Assembly: GCF_028389875.1 (NCBI RefSeq)
Contig: NC_084663.1
Location: 94,059,765 to 94,123,764 of the forward strand
From: Rhea pennata
Lineage: Eukaryota > Chordata > Aves > Rheiformes > Rheidae
Direction: 5' to 3'
Length of the DNA: 64,000 bases
Below are positions 10,460-35,589 of this stretch, piece after piece. Within the stretch, counting starts at the first letter, position 1, and each line of letters starts with the position of its first letter. A model generated the notes under the pieces. It ran no database searches and was not told the DNA's origin. It was given only the letters and a program-made list of their open reading frames with translations. The position numbers were made by a program, and so were the translations under genes.

Positions 10460-12850
10460 AATTTGACTTCAATTTTTATTTCATTTTTATTTCAAATTTT
10501 ATTTCATTTTAATTTTTACTCTTTTGATCTTCTACTTTTCTTATTCTTCTTCTTTTTTTTGGTCCAGTCAAATGTGATGTCTCACAAACCACACTGCAAC
10601 TGTGCATTTATTAGCTGAATACAACATTAATGCAGAAACGTAAAACAAATGGTTTATTCGTCTAGTTGCACGAAGATCCATACAGGAGCATGCTGCCAGG
10701 TCCTTGCCCTCTAGCTGTCCCAATCAGAAACACAATCAATACAGTACAGCATGTCTCCCTTGTAGCCCACACCCCGGGCTTTCCTGCTCAATGATAATAA
10801 AACCTACTGTATTTCATGGTCCAAGACACTCAGCATAATCCAGTTAACTTGAACTAATATTAATGTCAGGTAGTATATTTATCCTGCAGACTGAGAGCAG
10901 CTCCAGCCTTTCCAGTCTGTGGATCTCTCTCTCTTGCACAATATCAAGAGGTGACTAAGCATATGGTATTGCCCAAATATATAAAAACTGGCTTTTTGTT
11001 TTGTTACCTTGCTGTTGTTTATAACAACCAGTGAAATACGCAGGCAGAAACAATCATTGCATGGTTTTAATGGCAAGCACAAATCTGAACGGAAATTAGG
11101 GCACTATGGGGGCAAATCCAGGTCTAAAATACCATTTATCATGGGAGGAATGATTTACACAGTTTACGGAAATTTGCTGCCCAAGGGAGCACAGTGCAGC
11201 AAGCATCATGACCCATCACTGCAACGCAGAGAACTCCACTGCGCTGGGGGTAGGATCTGTAAACTTAAAACAAAATTTTCTCTAATGAACAAGAGGCTAA
11301 AGCTTGCTCCAGTGCTCCTGCTGCTCCTCAGAAGCGACCTGGCCAAGCTGCAGAACGATTCCCAAAGCCGATGCCCAAGCAGCTGAGCTTCAGGTGGTGA
11401 GCAAGTCCAGGGTAATTTTTGTCTCTCCATGTCATTTTTCAGACTTTGGCTAAATGAGATTCTTGCTGATGATAAAAACTAAGTTTGCTTCAAAGATCTC
11501 AGAAGTTTTTGCTTCCTGTGGCGTGAGTAATGACTACTCTCACAATGCTAAGACAGAAAAAATGACCCTGACTGTTCTTTTTGATCTTAAAAAAAAAAAA
11601 AAAAAAATCCTATCAATCCTTCAGAATTATCAGGAAAGCTAACTGGGTTTGCTCCTGGCTTGTTTATTTGCAAAATAAAAATGAAGTTTGCACAACTTCT
11701 TATGATCAACCTTTCACTACTAAAATGCAGCCTATTGGAAAACTAACAAATTATCTGACTCATTAACCGTGAGGAAACCATAGCAAATCCTGGAATGCTA
11801 AAAAGTCATTGCTTGCCTTTTTTAGCATCTACAGTCATCTTATGCAGACTCAGCAGTGATTTGGGGTGTGTGTGGAGAGCTGAACAGCCAGAAGAGGGTA
11901 GCATAAGTAAGTTAACAAACCTCATCTGTAAAGCAGAGCTATTTTTGAGACAAACACCTATTTACGTTTCTGGCAGCAAAGTGGAGAAACACAACATGGA
12001 AAAACTTGTCACTGAGCTATTGACAGAGTTTGGAAAGGAAAATTTAAAGCCAGAACTGGCAATGACTATCTCAATAGTAGGCCTCACAGCTTTATACCCT
12101 CTGCTCTTAGCGCCCATTTGCCCAGTGCTTCTGTTAACAAGAGCTGCACATCTGAAATAACTGCATGACTCCGCTCTAGGTGCTAGCAGCACATGTCAGT
12201 AAAACCAACAGCATTCCCGAGTGCATCCTGGCCCCTCATCTTGCCTGCAACAAATCTAAGAGGGTAGGCGGGGGAAGCAAGGGCTGCATTAACACTGCGA
12301 ACGCCGCAAGGGGTTGGTTCAGAGCCCAGGTAACAGTGTATGGAAGAGCAGCTTAGCAAGTTTCCCAAATAGATACACGTTTGACAGCCTGACTGAAAAC
12401 CTGTTCCTCATCGGTGCCGCCCTCCTAACGCCTATCCAAGATAAAACACTGTTCTTGCATCCAGTACACAGTATAAATGTATAGATACAGGTGTGTAGTG
12501 GGTGTATACTCAACAGTATAGGCAAGGAGTCACCAAGGAACATCACCATAGCTGGCAGAAGCAGAAACACTCAGAGACACCAGCCTGGAGGAGATCTGGA
12601 GAAACCTCTTCCATACCTCTGCTGGGGCTTTCTTCTTAGAGGGTCGTCTCTGCAGCCCCTACCACTACTCTTGACTTTCAAACAGAACTAAATTGCAGAT
12701 GCGACTATATCTACACAAGTTAGCTTGCCTTTTCTTAAAAAGCAGCCTACCTACCTGCAAGGGCTCAAACTACAACAGTCTTCTGCATGCTCCCCCCCGA
12801 CACACACACACACACTCTCTCTCTCCCTCCCTCCCCCCCCCCCATTGCCT
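10460..12850. other. Intergenic DNA between orphan CpG island and TBX19 3' end
   Basis: No recognisable gene. T-rich simple sequence at 10467-10560, an A18 tract near 11590, and an open frame of 121 codons (11795-12160) with a hydrophobic C-terminal stretch but no family resemblance. A simple CA/CT/C tract lies at 12791-12843. Confidence 0.5.
12791..12843 (+). repeat. Compound CA / CT / C low-complexity tract
   Basis: C7, then (CA)n, (CT)n, CCCTCCCT and a C run, one after another. It directly precedes an AG at 12851-12852 and so could serve as the pyrimidine tract of a plus-strand splice acceptor. Confidence 0.85.
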
Positions 12851-12852
12851 AG

Positions 12853-13112
12853 GTCTCATTTTGCTGTGGCAAAGCCTACCCCCTCAGTCCTTACCTGAGA
12901 GGAAACGGGCGAGAATTGCCCTTGCTGCAGACATGGTGACCTGCTGGCAGCGGCTCAGCCAGAAAAAGGGGAAGCTGTGTGGGCAGCAGCTTGTGTTTTC
13001 AAGTTTGCTCCTACCTGCTTGTTTGCTTACACCAGGGACTGGCAGCACTGCAAAGCAAGCACACAAGCTGGCTTTTGCCAGTGAAAGAAGTTGCTGGGGT
13101 TTGCCTGAGGAG
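12853..13112 (+). ncRNA. Candidate exon of an unannotated plus-strand transcript
   Basis: The segment is bounded on the left by a very strong pyrimidine tract ending ATTGCCTAG and on the right by GAG followed by GTGAGTGAG, an excellent splice donor. A second possible acceptor (TTAAATTCCTTCAG) ends at 13378, and a plus-strand AATAAA follows at 13475-13480. The orphan CpG island at 9.0-10.4 kb could supply the promoter. No conserved protein is seen in any frame, so a non-coding RNA is the more likely product. This is inference from signals only. Confidence 0.25.
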
Positions 13113-13446
13113 GTGAGTGAGAAGACAGGGAAGGTCGGGGTGGGGAGGAAATACTGGTTTTTGCCTTACAAGTAGTGGTTAGCTATCCCAAACAGGATCA
13201 GCCTCCACTAGGCTAGAGATTGTACATACACACAGGAAAGGAAAAGCTGTAACCTGAAGGGAAAAAAACCTGAAACAGAAAAGCATGCCCAAAATCACAC
13301 CACCAGGCACTGACAGAGGAATAGAGAACTCCTGTCCTGCCCACTTGCTTCTGGCTGAGCTGTTTTAAATTCCTTCAGAGGCTGTTAGCTGCATGTGTTT
13401 ACATCTCAGAAGAGCACTGGAACCGTAATAACCCATTAATTCATAT

Positions 13447-13480
13447 TTTATTTGTACTCTAATTAGAGAGTACAAATAAA
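13447..13480. terminator. Perfect inverted repeat carrying poly(A) signals on both strands
   Basis: Left arm TTTATTTGTACTCT (13447-13460) and right arm AGAGTACAAATAAA (13467-13480) are exact reverse complements around a 6-base loop. On the minus strand the left arm reads AATAAA (13452-13447), about 720 bases past the TBX19 stop codon, and is the best candidate for its poly(A) signal. On the plus strand the right arm gives AATAAA at 13475-13480. Confidence 0.6.
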
Positions 13481-14167
13481 GCAAATGAAGCAAAGTGGAA
13501 ACTGCAACCTGAGCATCTCTTTTGTTATTCCTTTCCCTCCACCCATATATAACACACATAGTAAACTACAGAAATTTTCCATTTCCAAAACCTTCACATG
13601 AGACTATAAACACCCCATCAGATGCCCTTCACCTGCTGCTACAATATAGTTTCAAGGGCTGTAGTTTCAGCCTTTGATTAATTTAGTTTCAGGTACTGTG
13701 GGAAACTGTGTGACAAATTCTGCATGTCTTTAAAGCAGTGCTGTCCCTTCAAGCTACATATAGGGAACTTGTTCACAATTTCCCTGGACTTGGCCTTTAG
13801 TTACAGAAAATACTCTTTAAAGAAGACAGGTAAATATCCAGCTATCACATTTGCTTCACTGAGACTCATGCGTCTGACCTTTGTTGATGTGAATTAGAAG
13901 CAAAGCTAACTACAAAAATTCTTTCTGATCATCATCCTGAATGATACAGAAAAGTTACATCAATAAAGTTGGCTCTTCTAACATTTCCTGCCTTTGCATT
14001 ATGCATCTTGGCTTCGCTGGCACTCAAGAGGTACATTATGGAAAGTGATGCTTGATGAAGTCGGCTTTCTGCATATACATCCCTACTCCGAGCTGCGAGT
14101 CCAGGGGGTCCTTTGGTGCTTTTGTCAGTGTTGTTTGGCTGAGCTTCCCTTGTGAGCTGCCTGTCCA
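13447..14167 (-). other. TBX19: TBX19 3' UTR (probable extent)
   Basis: Sequence from the TBX19 stop codon to the first minus-strand AATAAA in the palindrome at 13447. A 3' UTR of about 0.7 kb is assumed; longer forms cannot be excluded. Confidence 0.45.
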
Positions 14168-28706
<14,539 letters not shown>

Positions 28707-29840
28707 GATGGTTTTACTGCCAAAAACTTCAGGTACCTGTTAAAAGATAAAAATCCTAAGCTAAATCTAAATGCAGATCAGTTCATTGGGCACAGTCTGA
28801 CAAGTGTGCTCTCCTCGCTCTTTTGCCACTGTCTAGCTCCTTCCCCTGGAAGTCCCAATGGGCAGTGACACCAGCATGTGGAGGTTTACGCACACTCCAC
28901 ACAAAAAGAGGACTATCTCCTAATTACCTGTCAGACGGTCAGGTGGGTGGCAGGCTGATGACTCAATTGGCTGCCTTGAAAGAAGAGTCCTCCATCCAAA
29001 TTAGCATGCTTTTATCTTTTTTCAACCTGAAGTGGGTCTAATTGTTCTGCTTGAGAACCAGGTTTCCATTAATGAAAATTGTTTCATTTCCAGACTGAAA
29101 CAATGCATGGAAATTGCGTTCACGCTGATGCAGACTCTTGCTAAGGAGCTGGTAACAGTCAAGATTGTTATACAGAGAAAGAAGTCTTGAAATATTTTCA
29201 TCAGGCATGTTGAACACATGCGTGAACCTTTTCCCTCTACATTCCTAAAATAAATCAAATCATAACAGTAAGAGGCCCTTCTGCAATGAGGTTTCAATGC
29301 ACAAGGAGCAGGTAGGGTCCCTACACTACACTGTTGATGCCTTCTGCATCCATCCCTTGGCCATCACTGACATTTGCAGAACCTCTGCTGCACCCTATGA
29401 GCATCTGAACTCCCTATGGCTGCCTTTCCAGGGGTGACAGGACCCACAGTCCTGAGATTGGGTGTGAGCATAACTGCCTGAGGCCTGGCATTGCTGACCT
29501 ACTCAGCACTGATTTCACACAAAAGCTCCCTCAAGATGCTCAAAATAGGCATTCTGTCTTCTGTCAGACTGGGAGACCTTCTCTGATAAGTCTGATCTAA
29601 TTGCATATACTTCCATCCCCTCAAAGGGCAATGATGCAAGATGTCTCCATTTTACCTTGAGGATCACCAATTTCAGCACTCACCAGGCATCATGAGAACC
29701 GGATTCAGCTCTGTGCTAAACAATTAAGTGAAGGCCATGGGAATACCAGTGACCCCTGAACGCTGGGCTTTGGCATACAGCAAGGCATTTAAGTGCCTAA
29801 ATTCTCCTGATGCATCTAGCTCTGATAGTGCCTGTGAAGT
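28707..29840 (-). promoter_or_regulatory. TBX19: TBX19 upstream region (probable promoter)
   Basis: Sequence immediately 5' of the TBX19 start codon. It is not a CpG island, in contrast to the three other genes in the window, which fits a tissue-restricted gene. No clear TATA box was identified. A pyrimidine-rich stretch ending ACAG at 28737 could instead be the acceptor for an upstream non-coding exon. Confidence 0.4.
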
Positions 29841-30345
29841 TCATAGAATCAGTAAGGTTGGAAGGGACCTCTGGAGATCATTTTGTCCAACCTTCCCACT
29901 CAGCAGGGTCACCTAGAGCATGTTAGACAGGGTTGCGTCCAGGCAGGCCTTGAAGATCTCCAGAGAAGGAGACTCTCCAACCTCTCTGGGCAACCTGGTC
30001 CAGTGCTCCATCACTCTCACAGGGAAGAAATTCCCCCTCACATTCAGGCAGAACTTCCTGTGCTTCAATTTCTGCCCATTACCTCTTGTCCTGTCACACG
30101 GGACAACTCAAAAGAGTTTGTCCTCGTCCCCTTGATACCCTCCCTTCAGGCACTTATACACACTGATAAGATTCCCCCCTCAGTCTTCTCTTCCCCAGGC
30201 TAAACAGGCCCCCGCTCTCACAGCCTTTCCTCATAGGGCAGGTGCTCCAGCCTTCTGATCATCTTTATAGCCCTACGCTGGACTCTCTCCAGTAGCTCCA
30301 TGTCTCTCAAGTTGCTGGTGTGTTGGACATGACTCAGTTAGGGAC
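29841..30345 (-). mobile_element. CR1 LINE, 5'-truncated, avian type
   Basis: Begins TCATAGAATCAGTAAGGTTG and continues GGAAGGGACCTCTGGAGATC, the complement of a bird CR1 3' end, then runs through GGCAACCTGGTCCAGTGCTC, TCTTGTCCTGTCAC, AGATTCCCCCCTCAGTCTTC and CTGGACTCTCTCCAGTAGCT. It is the least diverged mobile element in the window. It lies about 1.1 kb upstream of the TBX19 start codon. This copy is the main evidence that the genome is avian. Confidence 0.92.
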
Positions 30346-30552
30346 TTGACTACAAAAACATACTGTTGGAATTTGATTTGAGAAATTTATTTTCTAGTTA
30401 CTCATGGCAAACTTAGCATTCATTTAACTGAAAAGCCCCTGTTGAACTCTCATATTTGCATTCTTTCTAAAAGATTAAATGACTTGCTTTTTGGGGGCCT
30501 ACTATTGGCAATGTATTCACCATCGTAGATCAGTGATGCACTTAAGGAATAC

Positions 30553-30581
30553 AAAAAAAAAAAAAAAAAAAAAAAAAAAAA
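30553..30581. repeat. Poly-A tract, 29 bases
   Basis: Uninterrupted A run followed by CACAACAAAG. No retroposed parent sequence was recognised to its left. Confidence 0.9.
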
Positions 30582-31745
30582 CACAACAAAGTCTGTGAAG
30601 CAGAATTCAATGAAATCCAACATTTTTGAAGGCTCAACAACTGGTGCAGTTCAAAAACTAGAGATATGAGCTACCTAAGCAGCAAGGGCCAGAGCTCATG
30701 GGCCCTGTGTGTTGTACATCAGCTTACTTGGCAATGAGTCCTACTAATCTCTCAAAGCCTAGAGGGAGTAAAGATTCTGGCTACAAGCTCTCAGCACAGC
30801 ACAGCTCCAGGTGTGGAACAATTTGACATTCTGCAGAACAGTAGAGACTTGTTCATCTTAGGAGAGAACCTTCACTTCCCAGCAATCTCAACACCATAAA
30901 AGGTGCAAGTTAGACACGTTTAAGGTGTTTTTACCTCTGGGTAACCCCAATCCTAATTTAAAACTTCACACTCTAAACTGTTTTCCTTCTATCTGTTCTT
31001 TTCAGCCTTTATACACCTTGGTTTAGTTGTCAACTCAAAACAAAATTACCTAAATTATCTTATCAGTCAGTTCACACCTTGTATTACACTCTTGGGCATC
31101 AAATAGCAATTTTTAGCTATTCAGCCCACTTTGTGGTGAACTGAAGCCTGTATATTAAAATCTATAGGATATTTAGATACTTTAAAGTATGCCACTTCGC
31201 ATTTGGAAAAATAATTGCATGACATAATAGATATATCTTGCTGTTTGGGCTCTCCTTTTCAGCTGTTCCAAAAAAAAAAAAAAAAAAAGAACTGCTACAA
31301 CTGTCATTGTTCCCTGTATGTGCTGCATGAGATCAAAGGGCATAGCAATCACATAAGAGGCTATGTGAGATAGTTTTTAGTCTCGTTGTATACAAATGTA
31401 AATAAATACAGAAATAAAAGCTGGCCGAAATGCAGTGAGGTATTTTAGTTTTTCCTAATGGCTCTAAATCAAGGTTAGTTTATTGTTATTTTTGATTTTT
31501 TTTTTTTTTTTAGTTGAAGCTCTATTCCCACTTTTTTTTTTTAGGGTTAGTTGCTTAGAAATCAAGAGATTCAAAGTTGAGGCAAGTGTAGTCACAGGCA
31601 CTTATAGCAGTAGTAATATTTCAGCAGCTACACAGTTCTTTTTACAGACAAAAAGGGAAACAGCTTGGTTTTCAGCAATGCTGACTGCCCATCTTTCCTA
31701 CTGTCTTCAAGTGGAGCAGTAACAGCTCAGGCCCTCAGGAGGGGA

Positions 31746-31771
31746 AGAAAGAAAGAAAGAAAGAAAGAAAA
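31746..31771. repeat. GAAA tetranucleotide repeat
   Basis: About six GAAA units. Confidence 0.9.
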
Positions 31772-34367
31772 ACACCACCACACATCAGATTCAACCTAGC
31801 CTGTTCAAGACGCTCAGGGGAAGGAAAGCTGAAAGCATGCACAAAAATAACAGTTCACACTGGTGGAAGGGCTTCAAAGTGAGGAGCAAGTGAAATTGTC
31901 TCGCTCAAAGCAGCTGAGGAATTGCTAGAGGTACAAAACTAGCTCCGCTAAGATGGACTGGAAACAGAGACAGCCACAAGGCAAAGAAAGAGAGATGTCG
32001 ACCAGAGTGCGTTGCTTGCCCAAAGCATAGACTAAGAAACACACTTCTGGGACAGAGCTATGGAGGGAGAAGGTTATACAACCATGAGACGGATAATGGG
32101 GTAGGTATAGACTACTATGGAAAATTTGTACCAGTAATACAGGATTTTACAGTCTGTCTCCTTGGGAAGAAGCATGAAGGCGTATTTTTGAAGCAATATA
32201 TTAAAATTTGCACCCCACATAGTAATAAAATGCACTCTGAGATAACTGAAAAAAATAAAAATTACATTTGAGTGCTTACACTTATCACTTAAGAGGCCTG
32301 ATGCTTGAAAATCTTGTCCCAGAGGAAAAAAAATCAAATTTCTTAAAATATCTGACTTACATGTAGTATGAACCTTAATTTTATAACTACATTAGCACAG
32401 TTCAGGGTGCCTGCAATCTCAAGATTTTCTAGAGCAATTGTAGTTTCCTGTGGCTGGCTTATGAGGACAGGCCAGTTTTGGGGGGGGGGTTTGTTTGTTT
32501 GTTTTTTTCTTTTTTTAAATGAGTGTGTCAATGGGCATTTCAGCTGTAAGCATTCAAACTCTTAAGAGCAATTTGTGATGCATGTAGCAACACATAAGAG
32601 TTGAGCAAAGAGATAACAAGTTTACATGCATTAAAAAAAGAAAAAGAAAAAGATCAGCTGAATGTGATCAACAGAGAATGTACTCTACTCATTACACAGA
32701 CTTTAGTAGTACAACTGCCATGGGGAAACCAAGTTAACAGCCTCACAGCCAGAGTAATTTGCTTTTTTATTAACTCTTCATTTCTAAAAAACATTGAGGG
32801 TGTAAATCTTTACTTTGATTATTTAGCCTGTTTTTAGAAGAAGTAATATACATCCTTTATTCTTGTGTCTCTTTGTTCACCTGAAATAAGAGCATCCAAT
32901 ACTTCCCAAACATACCTTTTCCATCCCACCTTCTTGCAAGGTTAAGTTTTCTGAGTCTACAAATCCTGAAACCAAGGCACAAACAGATTAACATCCCTGG
33001 ATGCAGGTATTTCTAGGGCACTGAGAGTGACTTGTTCTCAGATGGGTTATTTCTTATTAGGAAGTGAGCGTGACCTGAAGGAAAAGGTACCTGCATTTAC
33101 CAAGTATTGCTGTTGGAACTGGGACAGAGCATGGATGAATAAGAGAAGACTACTATCCCTCTGGCACTTGGTTTCTGTATCCATTTAATTAAACAAAATC
33201 AATCAGTAGGGTCATCTAAGGAAGCAGCAAACATTCATACAAAACATACAGCATTTTAACTTTCCTCTAAACCCCAGCTGGGAGAGCTGGGCTTTTCCAG
33301 TCAGGAAGCTAACTCTATGTGGTTTGTATGCAGTCAGAACTAACCACCGCAAGTCAAAATGCAAGTATTAACACCCATAACCAACTCCAACCATGCCCAG
33401 GATTTACCAACAAGAATTCAGCAACTCCTGTTTTTAAATGAAATAAAGAGGTCTAGGGAGAGCAGTGAAAGAACAATCTTCCAACATTTTGTGAAGATTG
33501 TTCACTAAGTTCCAGCAAGAAAAAAACCAGGCATTATTTTTGACTTTCTAATTAAACTCATTCTAAAACCCAACAGCTGGTGATATACAGCAGGAAAAAT
33601 AACATAATTAAAGAAGCCTTCCTTGCACCTGACACTGGATAGCTATTTTTTTTTTTTTTTTTGTTCTGTTTTTTAGCCTTTAGACCCATGCTTCCAAATG
33701 AAAGGCAGCTCTTCATGATCAGATGAAATCCCAGAAACAAGACTCACTCTTTCCATCTCCAAAGCTCCCACTGAAGCTTTCAGACAAGTAACCCTCTCTG
33801 AACATTCAGTCCCAACAACGCAGGAAAACGTAACCGTAATCACCATGACACTCTGAGGAAATCAACACCTATCAACTACCAAGGAATAATTAAGAGAGGA
33901 TAAAAAGACAGCTGCTTTCCCGGTGTTTTTTAATCATGGATCCAGCCCTTTAAAGAGATTGCTAGGTTATAAGAGACTTAGAGAAGATTAGCTTTTTCAT
34001 TAATGTTGGAGTGGAGAGAAGGGAGTGTCAATGCAATTCCAACCAGGTATGTTTATAGCAGTTATGCAGGCAGCCTGTTCAAGTATTATCTCTCTGCCTG
34101 GTGTTATAATTGAGGTCAGCCCAGAGAGCACGGAAAGTCTTCCGGAGAAGCTTTTTTCAAAAGAAAAGGCCATCCACCTGTAAAATCCTGATCTGGCCAG
34201 GCTAGTGATAAATATAGAGGTATCTTTAAAAAGCAATAGTTTTTCTTATTTTGCTCTGCAAACTTGATGATTTTCAGTGCTGTCTTCAACCAGAGATTAT
34301 CCCACAGAACAAATAACTATTACTGTCACCCCTTTTTAAGCTTGGACAGCAAAGGGGGGGGGAGAGG

Positions 34368-34368
<1 letters not shown>

Positions 34369-34435
<67 letters not shown>
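34369..34435. repeat. AC dinucleotide microsatellite, about 33 units
   Basis: Uninterrupted AC repeat preceded by a G9 run and GAGAGGA. Its length and purity suggest it is length-variable. Confidence 0.97.
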
Positions 34436-34436
<1 letters not shown>

Positions 34437-35589
34437 GAAAACCAGAACTTGAGATTATCTAAACATACTTTTACATTCTTTTTACAACATCTCTGAGCAA
34501 GACTTGGATGTGTGAGCCAAAGCCTTCTGATAACTATGCAAGATAAACTCAGTTTTAAGTATTTAAGAAGTATAAGCCCTGACACATCCTATTACACACA
34601 ACTAGTAAACAACTTATTTTTTCGTGGGTACGTATTGCTGTTTTCACTCCATGTGATATTTGGTAGATCAGAGTTGTACTGAAATCATGTCTTCCAGCTA
34701 TATTTTCAATGTACCACTTTTCCGCTATACTAGTTCTGCTCCACCCTTGTTCCTGCAGAGATTTTTAAAGCACAAACTCTCAGGAATAACCTCTTAGAGC
34801 TGCCACAAGAGAACCTGAGAAAGGTCAAAAGGGTTTCAAATAGGCTAACTAAAAATACCAATCCCAAGATATGCACCTTAGATATGGCTGTTACATATCT
34901 CTAATTCATCAGAAGCTTTCTTAAGAAAGTGAGGGGGGGAGGGAAAATAAAGTTTGCCCCCTTTATGAATGGGCAAGTACAAGTGCTACCAACGCTGAAT
35001 TCAACAGGGAAGACAAGCAAGAGAAGAAAAAAGGACATCTCTCATCCCTTAACATTGAACTTCTAACATCCATAAAATACTCCATCTTGCAAAGCAAATG
35101 TTGTGGAGAGAGAAGAGAACGGGGCAGACGTTTGGAGTACCAAAGCCTTCACCAAATTCTAATGTGGTACCAACAACTCTACCCCAAAATGTAGAAAAGT
35201 TTCAGGAGCTGGATGCTGTAGCACAACTATGGGCTAACCCAGTAGCCTGCTGGCACTTCTGGGTTAACTCTTGAGGAGACAACAAACAACCCCCACAACC
35301 TCAGATCCCCATGTTAACTACTCTAGTTGTGCCAACCAGTTTCCAGGTGCATGCAGCTATGCCAATAAGCATTTAAGCTAGATTCATGTTGGGTGAAACA
35401 GCAGTACAGCAGTGGTGACATGACAACCGCCCTCTGCCAACACATGTTACATCCACATCTAAAGAAATAAGGAAGAGATATAACCACTTACTTTGTTACA
35501 AACAAACCCACAGCAATTCCAGCCTGAGCTAGAAAGTCTGCATCATTTAAAAACTCCATATCAACCACAAGAGTAATCCATTTAATGCA

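Noticed and set aside
11795-12160. 121-codon frame with hydrophobic C-terminus
   Set aside because: Looks like a small membrane protein at its end but has no recognised family and no promoter or splice context on its own.
1-14000. Search for XCL1 or DPT exons, the next genes past TBX19 in human
   Set aside because: No chemokine C motif or dermatopontin-like exon was seen on either strand.
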